Origin: an uncultured Clostridia bacterium
GTDB lineage: Bacteria; Bacillota; Clostridia; Christensenellales; Borkfalkiaceae
NCBI GenBank assembly: GCA_944359365.1
Contig: CALVST010000004.1
Span: 1 to 64,000, forward strand
DNA length: 64,000 bases
Direction: 5' to 3'
A program made the position numbers and the translations under genes. Below the pieces are notes generated by a model. That model worked only from the letters and a program-made list of their open reading frames with translations. It was not told where the DNA came from and ran no database searches. Positions 24,455-33,305 of this stretch are shown in pieces. Within the stretch, counting starts at the first letter, position 1. Each line of letters starts with the position of its first letter.

Positions 24455-24481
24455 ATTGAGCTTTTGAAAAACAAATATCGG

Positions 24482-24519
24482 GCGCCGCGCGGCTTATGCA
24501 GCCGCGCGGCGCTGCGCTT
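24482..24519 (+). terminator. terminator after the glycosidase gene
   Basis: GCGCCGCGCGGC (24482-24493), a 7-base loop and GCCGCGCGGCGC (24501-24512), then a short T-containing tail. The stem is a perfect 12 bp. Confidence 0.65.
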
Positions 24520-24605
24520 TGCTAAAACTGTGCTAAAACCGTGTGCAGATATGATGAAAATTTGTACGGAAGAGCGTTTCTCAGCCTTTCATTTTTGAAA
24601 TAGGC

Positions 24606-24634
24606 TTGTAAAATTCCGAAACGTGTGTTATACT
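24606..24634 (+). promoter_or_regulatory. sigma-A promoter of lon-engB
   Basis: TTGTAA (24606-24611), 17 bp, TATACT (24629-24634), with GTGTGT before the -10 box. No CIRCE or CtsR-type heat-shock operator was seen around it. Confidence 0.7.
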
Positions 24635-24700
24635 ATAAACAATCGCTGTAAACGATCTATGGATTTAGAAAAACGAAACACTGCAAAACAGGTAAAAAAT

Positions 24701-27019
24701 ATGGCAAGAACAAAAAAAACGTATGTATTTCCTCTCGTGGCGCTGCGGGGCAAAGTTGTGTTCCCCGACACGCAGACGAGTTTTGACGCGGGCAGGCTCA
24801 TTTCTCTCACGGCGATCTCGCGCGCGTCGGAAAAGGACATGAACCTTTTCGTCAGCCTGCAAAAGGATGCGGAAAAGGAGCAGATCGCCGCAAAAGACGT
24901 CTGCGCCGTCGGTACGGTCGTCAAAATAAAGCAGATCGCAAAGCTGCCTTCGGGCAATTTGCGCGTCAGCGTAGAGGGGCTTTACCGCGCCAAGGCGGAA
25001 GAAGTCTACGAAGAGGATGGCAGCTTTTATGCCGTCGTTACCCGCATGAAGTCTGTCCACGGCGACGAGGTGCTCGAAGAGGCGTATCTGCGCACCGCGC
25101 GCGAAGTGATGCGCGATCTCACCGCGGGCGATCTGCGTTTCCCCAAAGAACAGCTTTCCGCGCTCGACAGCCTGACCGATCCCGACGTATTCATCAACCG
25201 TTCCATGCAGTACCTGCATATCAAGGAAGAGGTAAAACAGCAGCTGCTCGAAACGGCGAACGTGGTCGAGCGGCTCAAACTGTACGAGCGCTGCCTCAAC
25301 GACGAGCTCGAAATTGCAAAGCTGGAAAAAAAGATCAGCTCGATGGTGCGCCGCAGCATCGATAAAAATCAAAAGGAATATTTCCTGCGCGAACAGCTCA
25401 AAGCCATACACACCGAACTCGGCGACGACGAGCAGGAAAAAGATACGCTCACCGGGCAGCTCAAAGAGAGGCATATGCCCGCGGAGATCGAAGAGAAGGC
25501 GCTCAAAGAAGTCGCCCGCATGGATAAAATGCCTCCCTCTTCCCCCGAATATACGGTGATACGCAACTATCTCGATTGGCTCATCGAACTTCCCTGGACG
25601 GAAGAAACGAAGGATACCGAGAATATACTCGACGCAAAAAAGATACTCGACGAGGATCATTACGGGCTCGAAAAGGTCAAAACGCGCATCACGGAATACC
25701 TTGCCGTGTTACAGCTCACAAAGAGCATGAACGCGCCCATTTTGTGCTTTGTAGGGCCTCCCGGGGTGGGTAAAACGTCTATCGCAAAGTCGGTGGCGCG
25801 CGCCCTCGGCAGAAAATTCGTGCGCATGAGCCTCGGCGGCGTAAAGGACGAGGCGGAGATCAGGGGGCACCGCCGCACCTATGTCGGCGCGATGCCCGGG
25901 CGCATCATTTATGCGATGAAACAGGTGGGGTCCGTCAATCCCGTATTTTTGTTGGACGAGATAGACAAAGTTTCTTCCGACATGCGCGGCGATCCCGCGA
26001 GCGCGCTTCTGGAAGTGTTGGATCCCGAACAGAACGCGACCTTCCGCGACAGGTTTCTGGAAGTGCCTTACGATCTTTCCAAAGTGCTGTTCATAACAAC
26101 GGCGAACACGGTAGACACCATTCCCGCGCCCCTTCTCGACAGGATGGAGCTGATCGAACTCAACGGCTACACTTTGGACGAAAAGCGCGAAATAGCCAAG
26201 CGCTATCTCGTACCCCGCAAAATCGAGGAAAACGGGCTGAAACCCGAACTGCTCGAAATTACCGACGGGGCGATCACCGCGATCATCGAAGGGTATACGA
26301 TGGAAGCGGGCGTGCGCAGTCTGGAGAGGCAGATAGGTTCCGTATGCCGCAAGATCGCGGTGCGGTATGCCGAAAACAGAGAGATGGAAAAGCAGACCGT
26401 GACCGAAGAAAACCTCGAAAGCATTCTCGGCGTCCGCAAATATCTGCGCGATAATTCGCGGCTGGACGGCGACGAGGTGGGCGCGGCGACGGGGCTTGCG
26501 TGGACGAGCGTGGGAGGCACGACGCTGACCATAGAAGTTTCGTGCATGCCCGGAAAGGGCGAAATTCAGCTCACGGGCAAATTGGGCGACGTGATGAAGG
26601 AATCTGCCCGCGCCGCCATCAGCTATATCCGCGCGCACGCCGACACCTACGGCATAGACGCGGAAACCTTTTCCAATACCGATATACACATTCACGTTCC
26701 CGAAGGAGCCACCCCGAAAGACGGCCCGAGCGCGGGCATCACCATGGCGACAGCCATCCTTTCCGCGTTCACGCATAAACCCGTCCGCAAAGATATCGCC
26801 ATGACGGGAGAGATCACCCTGCGCGGCAAGGTGCTGCCCATCGGCGGATTGAAGGAAAAGGCGCTCGCGGCGCACCGCGCGGGCATCAAGAATATCATCA
26901 TTCCCAAAGAAAATGAGCGCGACGAGGAAGAGATACCCTCGAACGTGCGCGGGGAGCTGAATTTTATCCCCGCGGCGGAAGTGGATACCGTATTCCATAA
27001 CGCCATTGCGGGGTTATAA
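24701..27019 (+). CDS. lon: ATP-dependent protease Lon
   Basis: Lon is a cytosolic AAA+ serine protease that degrades damaged and regulatory proteins. The 772-residue protein has the LON substrate-binding domain (about 8-200) and a coiled middle region. The ATPase follows with Walker A GPPGVGKTS and Walker B FLLDEIDK, then the protease domain with the catalytic Ser in PKDGPSAG and the catalytic Lys in GGLKEKALAA. The start is set at 24701, where the protein begins MARTKKTYVFPLVALRG; ATGs at 24623 and 24659 have no ribosome site. The stop codon shares one base with the engB start. Confidence 0.95.
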   Translation: MARTKKTYVFPLVALRGKVVFPDTQTSFDAGRLISLTAISRASEKDMNLFVSLQKDAEKEQIAAKDVCAVGTVVKIKQIAKLPSGNLRVSVEGLYRAKAEEVYEEDGSFYAVVTRMKSVHGDEVLEEAYLRTAREVMRDLTAGDLRFPKEQLSALDSLTDPDVFINRSMQYLHIKEEVKQQLLETANVVERLKLYERCLNDELEIAKLEKKISSMVRRSIDKNQKEYFLREQLKAIHTELGDDEQEKDTLTGQLKERHMPAEIEEKALKEVARMDKMPPSSPEYTVIRNYLDWLIELPWTEETKDTENILDAKKILDEDHYGLEKVKTRITEYLAVLQLTKSMNAPILCFVGPPGVGKTSIAKSVARALGRKFVRMSLGGVKDEAEIRGHRRTYVGAMPGRIIYAMKQVGSVNPVFLLDEIDKVSSDMRGDPASALLEVLDPEQNATFRDRFLEVPYDLSKVLFITTANTVDTIPAPLLDRMELIELNGYTLDEKREIAKRYLVPRKIEENGLKPELLEITDGAITAIIEGYTMEAGVRSLERQIGSVCRKIAVRYAENREMEKQTVTEENLESILGVRKYLRDNSRLDGDEVGAATGLAWTSVGGTTLTIEVSCMPGKGEIQLTGKLGDVMKESARAAISYIRAHADTYGIDAETFSNTDIHIHVPEGATPKDGPSAGITMATAILSAFTHKPVRKDIAMTGEITLRGKVLPIGGLKEKALAAHRAGIKNIIIPKENERDEEEIPSNVRGELNFIPAAEVDTVFHNAIAGL

Positions 27020-27642
27020 TGATCGTTAAAGAAGCAAAATTCATGTTGTCCGCGGCGGACAGGAAGGGCTTTATCCGCCCGCAAAAGCCGATGATAGCGG
27101 TGTGCGGCAGGTCGAACGTGGGCAAAAGTTCCTTCATAAACACGCTCGCGAACCGCAAAAAATTGGCAAAAACTTCGGCGGAACCGGGCAGGACGCGCCT
27201 CGTAAATTATTTTGATTTCGGGCAGTTCATATTGGCGGATCTGCCGGGCTACGGCTTTGCCCGCGTTTCCAAGGCGGAAAAGGAAAAGTGGGCGCGCCTT
27301 TTGGAAGATTTTTTTGCCGAAAAGGAAAACATTGCGCACGTCTTTTCCCTTGCGGATATCCGCCACGATCCCACGGCGGACGACCTTGCAATGATAAATT
27401 TTTTGTACTATCACCGCATTCCCTTTACCGTCGTAGCGACGAAGGCGGACAAGCTGTCTAAAATGCGCGTCAAAGAGAACGTCCGAAAGCTTGCCGCCGG
27501 ATTTAAAACGGGCGAAGGGAACATAATCGCCTTTTCCTCGGAAACGGGGGAGGGCAAAGAGAAAACGCTTGCCTGCATCGGCGGCATAGTTGCGCTCGCC
27601 GATGAAAATAAAGAGCCGCAAGGGGCGGAAATAGAGGGCTGA
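27019..27642 (+). CDS. engB: ribosome biogenesis GTP-binding protein YsxC/EngB
   Basis: EngB is an essential TRAFAC GTPase that assists late assembly of the 50S subunit. The 207-residue protein has G1 GRSNVGKSSF, G2 around TSAEPGRT, G3 DLPGYGFA and G4 TKAD. Its position after lon matches Bacillus and many clostridia, with an overlap of one base. The residues after G4 complete a normal C-terminal domain. Confidence 0.95.
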   Translation: MIVKEAKFMLSAADRKGFIRPQKPMIAVCGRSNVGKSSFINTLANRKKLAKTSAEPGRTRLVNYFDFGQFILADLPGYGFARVSKAEKEKWARLLEDFFAEKENIAHVFSLADIRHDPTADDLAMINFLYYHRIPFTVVATKADKLSKMRVKENVRKLAAGFKTGEGNIIAFSSETGEGKEKTLACIGGIVALADENKEPQGAEIEG

Positions 27643-27647
27643 AAACG

Positions 27648-27676
27648 TTGCTTTTTCCGCGCGGCTGTATTATAAT
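27648..27676 (+). promoter_or_regulatory. sigma-A promoter of the sugar-transferase-like gene
   Basis: TTGCTT (27648-27653), 17 bp, TATAAT (27671-27676), about 33 bp before the ATG at 27709. Confidence 0.65.
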
Positions 27677-27708
27677 GGAATATCACAGAAGGAGATATCT
27701 TTAATTTT

Positions 27709-28554
27709 ATGGAAGCTGTTCTCGCACCGTCCTTTCTGAATACGCCGTGGGGCATGGCGATCTTCATTATACTCGATATCGCCGTGTTTATACTCATCGC
27801 GGCGCTCAATTACCGCTGGCTTTTCAAAAGGCTGTTCGATATATTGTTTTCGGCAATATTCTTGGCGGCCTTTTTACCCTTCTTTCTCGTATTTCTCGTC
27901 GTCGGCGCGATCTACAATAAGGTAACGAACGCGTATCCTTCCCTGTTCGAACGGGTTTATTACTGCGGCAGGAAGGAAAAGGTGATCTCCGTATATTCCT
28001 TTACGACCGAACGCATACAGCATGACGAAGAGGGGAAGCTTTTGCCCGCGGAAGAGCGCGTCACGCGGTTCGGCAAATTCGTGAAGGGGTGCGGCATCAA
28101 GTATTACCCGTACCTTGCGCACGTCTTTACGGGGCGGCTGAGCTTTGTCGGCCCCGTGCCCATGAGCCTTGCAGACAGCGCCGCCCTTCCGCCCGAAAGC
28201 AAGGTGCGCTTTAAGGTGCGCCCGGGCGTCGTGTCTTCGCTTTCCCGTTACGGCGGCGCAAAGCTGACGTATGCAGACCTTTTGGAAGAGGACGAAGAGT
28301 ACGTCGCGCACGTCAATCTGTTTCGCGACATCGCCTTTTTCATGACGCGTTTTGCGCAGAAACTGCGCGGAGAGGGCGCGGATATCCTCGGCGAAGCGGC
28401 GCACAAAACGTACATCGAGGCGCGCAGGGAAGAGGGTACGCTCACCGATGAGGAGGCGGACGCGCTCATGGCGGACGCGGAATCGCGGCTGCGCGGCAGA
28501 AAAAACGCAAATTCCGAACGGAAACTTTTTGAAGAAAGAAATCTTTTCAGATGA
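27709..28554 (+). CDS. phosphoglycosyl-transferase-like membrane protein lacking the catalytic dyad
   Basis: A 281-residue member of the bacterial sugar transferase (WcaJ/PglC) fold. Two hydrophobic segments lie at about 15-35 and 44-70. The re-entrant start RLFDILFSAIFL, then FERVYYCGRKEK, RFGKFVKGCG, FTGRLSFVGPVPM and RFKVRPGVVSSLSRYGG align with the family. The catalytic Asp-Glu pair (normally SLDEL) is replaced by GIKYY, and the GPRP motif is GPVP. It is therefore unlikely to transfer phosphosugars by the known mechanism and may be a regulatory or repurposed relative. A charged C-terminal extension of about 60 residues follows the domain. It has its own promoter. Confidence 0.65.
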   Translation: MEAVLAPSFLNTPWGMAIFIILDIAVFILIAALNYRWLFKRLFDILFSAIFLAAFLPFFLVFLVVGAIYNKVTNAYPSLFERVYYCGRKEKVISVYSFTTERIQHDEEGKLLPAEERVTRFGKFVKGCGIKYYPYLAHVFTGRLSFVGPVPMSLADSAALPPESKVRFKVRPGVVSSLSRYGGAKLTYADLLEEDEEYVAHVNLFRDIAFFMTRFAQKLRGEGADILGEAAHKTYIEARREEGTLTDEEADALMADAESRLRGRKNANSERKLFEERNLFR

Positions 28555-28667
28555 TACCGCGGCGGGGCAGAGGCGATCTCTGCCCCGTTTCATAAAATGC
28601 AAAAGTTTGCGTGCAGAGCGCAGCGCTGCCGGGGCTTATGTCCGCGCAAGCGCGCAAAGGAGAATGT

Positions 28668-29990
28668 ATGCAGCAACAGTCTATGTTCATGAAGGATGCG
28701 GACCTGCCGCTCGCGGCGCGGCTTCGGCCGCGCTCGCTCGAAGAATTCGTCGGGCAAAAGCACCTTTTGGGAGAAGGGAAAGTTCTGCGCCGCCTCATAG
28801 AGAGCGATAAAATAGGTTCCATGATCTTTTGGGGCCCGCCGGGCGTGGGCAAAACGACGCTCGCGCGCATCATCGCGAACAGAACGAAGGCGACGTTTAT
28901 CGACTTTTCCGCCGTGACGAGCGGCATCAAAGAGATAAAACAGGTCATGGAACAGGCGGAAAAGAACCGCATTTACGGCGAAAAGACCATTCTGTTCGTG
29001 GACGAAATACACCGTTTCAACAAGGCGCAGCAGGACGCCTTTCTGCCGTTTGTGGAGCGTGGCAGCATCATATTGATCGGCGCCACCACGGAAAACCCGT
29101 CTTTTGAGGTGAACGGGGCGCTCCTTTCGCGGTGCAAGGTGTTCGTGTTGCAGGCGCTCAAAACGGAAGAGCTGACAGAACTTCTCCGCCGCGCGCTGAC
29201 GGATGAGCGCGGGTTCGGCGGGCAGGACGTGGAAATTGCGGACGATATTCTGGAAACGATCGCGGCGTTTGCCAACGGCGACGCGAGAAGTGCGCTTTCC
29301 ACGCTCGAAATGGCAGTTTTGAACGGGAATGCGGACGGCGATAAGACGGTCGTGACGCGCGAAACGGTGGAACAATGCACTTCCAAAAAATCTCTCCTGT
29401 ACGACAAGACGGGCGAGGAACACTATAACCTGATATCCGCCCTGCACAAGTCCATGCGCAATTCCGATCCCGACGCCGCCGTGTATTGGCTCGCGCGCAT
29501 GCTGGAGGCGGGGGAAGATCCGCTGTATATCGCCCGCCGCGTCACGCGGTTTGCGAGCGAAGATATAGGGCTCGCCGATCCGCGCGCGCTCGAAATAGCG
29601 GTGGCGGCGTATCAGGCGTGCCACTATATCGGTATGCCCGAGTGCAGCGTACACCTTACCGAGGCGGTCGTTTATATGTCTGTGGCTCCGAAATCCAACG
29701 CGCTGTACATGGCTTACGAGAGCGCCAAAAAGGACGCGCTCACCATGCTCGCCGAGCCTGTGCCCCTCGTCATACGCAACGCGCCGACAAAGCTGATGAG
29801 AGAGCTCGAATACGGCAAGGGATACCGCTACGCGCACGACTATAAGGAAAAGCTGACGGATATGCAGTGCCTGCCCGATTCTCTCGCGGGAAGGGAATAC
29901 TACCGCCCGACGGAAGAGGGGGTAGAGGGAAAAATAAAGGCGCGCCTGGATGAGATAAAGGCGTGGAAAGCCGAACAGAAAAAGAAATAG
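28668..29990 (+). CDS. rarA: replication-associated recombination protein A (MgsA/RarA)
   Basis: RarA is a AAA+ ATPase related to clamp-loader subunits that acts at stalled forks. The 440-residue protein has Walker A GPPGVGKTT, Walker B LFVDEIHRFNKAQQD, sensor 1 GATTENPSF and the arginine-finger SRC. The C-terminal MgsA domain contains YWLARMLEAGEDP and RVTRFASEDIG. The start at 28668 follows AAAGGAGA at good distance; a longer reading start at 28611 has none. An intrinsic terminator follows. Confidence 0.94.
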   Translation: MQQQSMFMKDADLPLAARLRPRSLEEFVGQKHLLGEGKVLRRLIESDKIGSMIFWGPPGVGKTTLARIIANRTKATFIDFSAVTSGIKEIKQVMEQAEKNRIYGEKTILFVDEIHRFNKAQQDAFLPFVERGSIILIGATTENPSFEVNGALLSRCKVFVLQALKTEELTELLRRALTDERGFGGQDVEIADDILETIAAFANGDARSALSTLEMAVLNGNADGDKTVVTRETVEQCTSKKSLLYDKTGEEHYNLISALHKSMRNSDPDAAVYWLARMLEAGEDPLYIARRVTRFASEDIGLADPRALEIAVAAYQACHYIGMPECSVHLTEAVVYMSVAPKSNALYMAYESAKKDALTMLAEPVPLVIRNAPTKLMRELEYGKGYRYAHDYKEKLTDMQCLPDSLAGREYYRPTEEGVEGKIKARLDEIKAWKAEQKKK

Positions 29991-30007
29991 TTTTTAAGGT
30001 CAAAGAA

Positions 30008-30049
30008 AAACACGGCGCTGCCGCTTTTGCTGCTGCGCCGTGTTTGTTT
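30008..30049 (+). terminator. terminator of rarA
   Basis: AAACACGGCGC (30008-30018) pairs perfectly with GCGCCGTGTTT (30035-30045) around a 16-base loop, followed by a T-rich stretch. The region to 30195 holds no gene. Confidence 0.75.
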
Positions 30050-30195
30050 ATGATTTTGAGGTCGGTACGGGCGGCTGTAAAACGCCCGAAATTTTTTCGA
30101 GATTTTGTCGCTGTACAGAAAGAAAATAAAATCAAGTTTTTTCTTTCGATGAACAAAGGCGCATAACGGAGCGGCTTTTTTCATATAGTCAATAT

Positions 30196-30432
30196 ATGAA
30201 TGTATTGCAGCTCAAAGCGGGAGAACGCGCGAAAGTGACGCATATCGCCGCAAACGAAAAGGCGAAAAACAGGCTGCATATGCTGAACGTGTATGCCGGC
30301 GCGCAGGTCACGCTCGTGCGGCGCGCGCCCTTCGGCGGCGGCGTCATGCTCGAAGCGGGCGGCGTGCGTCTCGCCCTCGGCAAAAACCTCGCCGAAAAGA
30401 TCTCCGTAGAACAGGAGCGCGCGGATGGGTAG
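30196..30432 (+). CDS. feoA: ferrous iron transport protein A
   Basis: FeoA is a small SH3-like cytosolic partner of the FeoB iron transporter. The 78 residues fit the family: MNVLQLKAGERAKV at the N terminus, RLHMLNVYAGAQVTLVRRAP and the terminal strand VRLALGKNLAEKI. No Shine-Dalgarno site lies close to the ATG; a TATAGT at 30184-30189 would place a transcription start on the ATG itself, although no good -35 is visible. It overlaps feoB by 8 bp. Confidence 0.9.
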   Translation: MNVLQLKAGERAKVTHIAANEKAKNRLHMLNVYAGAQVTLVRRAPFGGGVMLEAGGVRLALGKNLAEKISVEQERADG

Positions 30433-32374
30433 AAAAAAGACTGAACATATGCGCATACTGCTTGCGGGCAATCCGAACTGCGGCAAATCTACCCTGTTCA
30501 ACGCGCTCACGGGCGGGCACGCGAAAACGGGCAATTGGCACGGCGTTACGGTGGGGATGACCGAGCGTGCCGCCCGCATAGGCGGGCACGGGGCTGTATT
30601 CGCCGATCTTCCGGGAATTTATTCCCTCTCTTCCCCCAATATGGAAGAGGAGATCTCCCGCCGCGCGCTCGCGGGAAAAGACTATGCCGCCGCGCTCGTC
30701 GTGATGGACGCGCTCACGCTGCCGCGGTCGCTGCACCTGTTTTACGAGGTAAAGGCGCTTGCGCCGAAAACGCTGCTCGTCGTTACCATGCGCGATCTGC
30801 TGCGGCGGCGGGGCGGGTTTCTCGACGAGAAAAAGCTTTCCGAAATGCTCGGCGTGCCCGTCATATGCGTCAACGCGCACAGCGGCAGGGATATAAAAAA
30901 ACTGCGGCTCTTTTTGGCGGAACGGCTCTTTGCGGGGGAGGCGCGCGGCGGGGCGCCGAATGCGGAAGGGGCGGAAAATGCGCGCGGCGGGGTGCCGAAT
31001 GCGGAAGGGGCGGAAAATGCGCGCGGCGATACAGTTCCTGTATCCGAAGAGCTTGCCGGCGCGTGGTCGGGCGGAGCGTTTAAGGAGAGCCGTGCGGAAA
31101 AACTGCTGTACAACCCGTTCGTCGCCGTGCCGCTGTTTTTCGTTACGCTGCTTGCGGTGTTTTTTCTCGCGTTTGCCGATAAAATGCCCGGCGTTCTTTT
31201 GAAAAATTTGTTGGAAGGTTGGGTTTCCGACGATATCGGCGGCTTTCTCTCTGCCAAAGCGCGGGGGATCGGCGCGGCGCCCGCCGCGGTCGGGCTGATA
31301 TCCGCACTCTTTTCGGGGCTGGGGATGCTCCTGTCTTTCCTGCCGCAGATCGCTATTTTATACCTTGCGCTCTTTATCATGGAAGAGAGCGGCTATATGT
31401 CCGCGCTCGCCTTTATGACGGACGGCATTTTCCGAAAAGCCGGGCTTACGGGCAGGGCGGCGTTCTCTGTTCTGATGGGGTTCGGCTGTTCCGCCGCCGC
31501 GATACTCACCACGCGCGGGCTTGAAAACAAGGACGTGCAGAGGCGCGCCATCCTCATTTTGCCGTACATATCCTGCAGTGCGAAGATGCCCGTGTACCTT
31601 GCCGTCATCTCCTGCTTTTTTGCGCATAAGTTCCTCGCGCTCGCGCTCATCTACTTCGGAGGGGTAGCGCTCGCTTTTGCGGCGGCGTTCATTCTGAAAG
31701 CCGTTCGCCCCGCCGAAGAGGAGCTTGTCATGGAGATCGCGCACCTGCAATTCCCGTCCGTCAGGCAGGTCGCAAAATCGTTGCTATTTTCCTGCAAACA
31801 GTTTATAATAAAGATAGTTACGACGGTGACCGCGGTTCTGATCGCCATGTGGTTTTTGCTTTCCTTCGATTTTTCCATGCGATATGTGGGGGAAGGCGGC
31901 GCGGGCTGTATGGCGGAAGTTTTGTGCCGCGGGCTGAAATATCTGTTCTACCCGATGGGCATTACCGACTGGCAGGTGGCGCTCTCCGCGCTCACGGGGC
32001 TTGTCGCAAAGGAAAGCGTTGCGGGGATGCTCGCCGTGTTTTACGGGGCAGACTTGTCCGCGGCAATGAGCGCGGCGTCTGCCGCGGCGTTCACGGCGTT
32101 CATCATGGCTTGCTCGCCCTGCGTTTCCGCGATCGCGGCGGCTGCGCGCGAGCTCGGCATAAGGCGCGCCCTGCTGAATGCGCTGCTGCAGACGGGCGTC
32201 GCTTTCCTGCTCGCCTATGCCGTGTACGCGGCGCTGTATTTCGGCGCGGCGCTCGCGGCGGTTTTGGCGGCCGGCGTATGCCTTGCTCTGTTTGCGGGAA
32301 GAAAACGGAAGGGAAAAAAGCGTGAAAAAAATCATCTGCGACGGGAAAACGACGCTCAGAGATCTCGTCGATAA
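30425..32374 (+). CDS. feoB: ferrous iron transport protein B
   Basis: FeoB is the membrane Fe2+ transporter with a cytosolic G domain. The 649-residue protein has G1 GNPNCGKST, the switch segment NWHGVTV and G3 DLPG. The usual G4 NxxD is TMRD, losing the Asn that reads the guanine base. A linker at about 173-202 contains two 13-residue repeats. The membrane part (from about 235) has both Gate motifs, with Cys in GFGCSAAAI and in PYISCSAKMP, and LVAKESVAG later. At 649 residues it is shorter than E. coli FeoB but normal for Firmicutes. It overlaps the next gene by 53 bp. Confidence 0.92.
   Translation: MGRKKTEHMRILLAGNPNCGKSTLFNALTGGHAKTGNWHGVTVGMTERAARIGGHGAVFADLPGIYSLSSPNMEEEISRRALAGKDYAAALVVMDALTLPRSLHLFYEVKALAPKTLLVVTMRDLLRRRGGFLDEKKLSEMLGVPVICVNAHSGRDIKKLRLFLAERLFAGEARGGAPNAEGAENARGGVPNAEGAENARGDTVPVSEELAGAWSGGAFKESRAEKLLYNPFVAVPLFFVTLLAVFFLAFADKMPGVLLKNLLEGWVSDDIGGFLSAKARGIGAAPAAVGLISALFSGLGMLLSFLPQIAILYLALFIMEESGYMSALAFMTDGIFRKAGLTGRAAFSVLMGFGCSAAAILTTRGLENKDVQRRAILILPYISCSAKMPVYLAVISCFFAHKFLALALIYFGGVALAFAAAFILKAVRPAEEELVMEIAHLQFPSVRQVAKSLLFSCKQFIIKIVTTVTAVLIAMWFLLSFDFSMRYVGEGGAGCMAEVLCRGLKYLFYPMGITDWQVALSALTGLVAKESVAGMLAVFYGADLSAAMSAASAAAFTAFIMACSPCVSAIAAAARELGIRRALLNALLQTGVAFLLAYAVYAALYFGAALAAVLAAGVCLALFAGRKRKGKKREKNHLRRENDAQRSRR
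30941..31029 (+). repeat. 39-bp tandem repeat inside feoB
   Basis: Two 39-bp units (30941-30979 and 30980-31018) differ at one base, and a third partial unit follows. They encode ARGG(A/V)PNAEGAEN twice in the linker between the G domain and the membrane domain. The frame is kept because the unit is a multiple of three. Confidence 0.9.
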
Positions 32375-33155
32375 CAACTATGCGCAGGGCTCGTTTGCCT
32401 TTTCGCGCCTTTTGCGCGACAGAGATATCCGCGTGAACGGCGAAAAGACGGGCAGAAACCTGCCTTTGAACGCGGGCGACGAGGTGACCGTGTATACGAC
32501 GCCCAAGGAAGAAGCGCGCGCGTTTTACGGTATTGTTTTCGAGGACGAAAACGTGCTCGTTGCGGATAAATATGCGGGCGTCAATTCCGAGGCGCTCTTT
32601 TGCGCTCTGCGGGAGCGGTGCGGGGCGCGCTTTATCCATCGGCTCGACCGCAACACCTGCGGCGCGATGATCTTTGCGAAAAACGAAGCGGCGGAAATAG
32701 AACTGTTGGCGGCGTTCCGCGAGCGCCGCGCGAAGAAAATTTACGAGGCAGTCTGCTTTCATCCCTTTCAGAAGCGTGCGGACATTTTAACGGCGTACTT
32801 AAAAAAGGATGCAGCCGCCGCGCGGGTGAAAGTTTTTTCCGAGCCGCAAAGCGGTGCGGAAAAGATCGTGACCGAATATTTCGACGCGGAGAGCCGCGGA
32901 GATCTTTCCCGCGTGAAGGTGCGCCTGCACAGCGGCAAAACGCATCAGATACGCGCGCATCTCGCATTTGCGGGGCATCCCGTTGCGGGCGACGAAAAGT
33001 ACGGCGACGAAGCGCTGAATAAAAAATACAAGCTCAAACGGCATATCCTTGTGGCAAAAAGGCTGTCGTTTTCCTTTTCGGGGGCGCTGTCTTATTTGAA
33101 CGGAAAGGAATTTGTTTCCTCTTTTTCGGCGGAATATCCAATTATCGAAAAGTAA
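32322..33155 (+). CDS. RluA-family pseudouridine synthase
   Basis: An RNA pseudouridine synthase of the RluA group, 277 residues. An N-terminal S4-like RNA-binding domain (about 5-60, with FSRLLRDRDIRVNG) precedes the catalytic domain. The catalytic Asp is in HRLDRNTCGAMIFAKN, and the later motifs KKIYEAVCF and GKTHQIRAHLAFAGHP are present. The target uridines cannot be read from the sequence. The start is GTG at 32322, inside the 3' end of feoB, with a GGAAGGG site before it. A hairpin without a clear T-run follows at 33174-33199. Confidence 0.88.
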   Translation: MKKIICDGKTTLRDLVDNNYAQGSFAFSRLLRDRDIRVNGEKTGRNLPLNAGDEVTVYTTPKEEARAFYGIVFEDENVLVADKYAGVNSEALFCALRERCGARFIHRLDRNTCGAMIFAKNEAAEIELLAAFRERRAKKIYEAVCFHPFQKRADILTAYLKKDAAAARVKVFSEPQSGAEKIVTEYFDAESRGDLSRVKVRLHSGKTHQIRAHLAFAGHPVAGDEKYGDEALNKKYKLKRHILVAKRLSFSFSGALSYLNGKEFVSSFSAEYPIIEK

Positions 33156-33173
33156 AATCGGAGCATAAAAACC

Positions 33174-33199
33174 GCCCGTCCGCAGTTTTGCGGACGGGC
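33174..33199 (+). terminator. GC-rich hairpin after the pseudouridine synthase gene
   Basis: GCCCGTCCGC and GCGGACGGGC form a 10-bp perfect stem around AGTTTT. There is no strong T-run after it, so it may be a weak or factor-assisted terminator. Nothing else is recognisable up to 33305. Confidence 0.5.
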
Positions 33200-33305
33200 G
33201 CTTCCGATTAAAAAGAAACCCGCCGGCAATGCCGTCGGGGCAGGGGAAAGCGGGGACGGCCGAAAGAGTGTATGGCTGTTTGAAGGGGCACCCTGATCGG
33301 ATATA

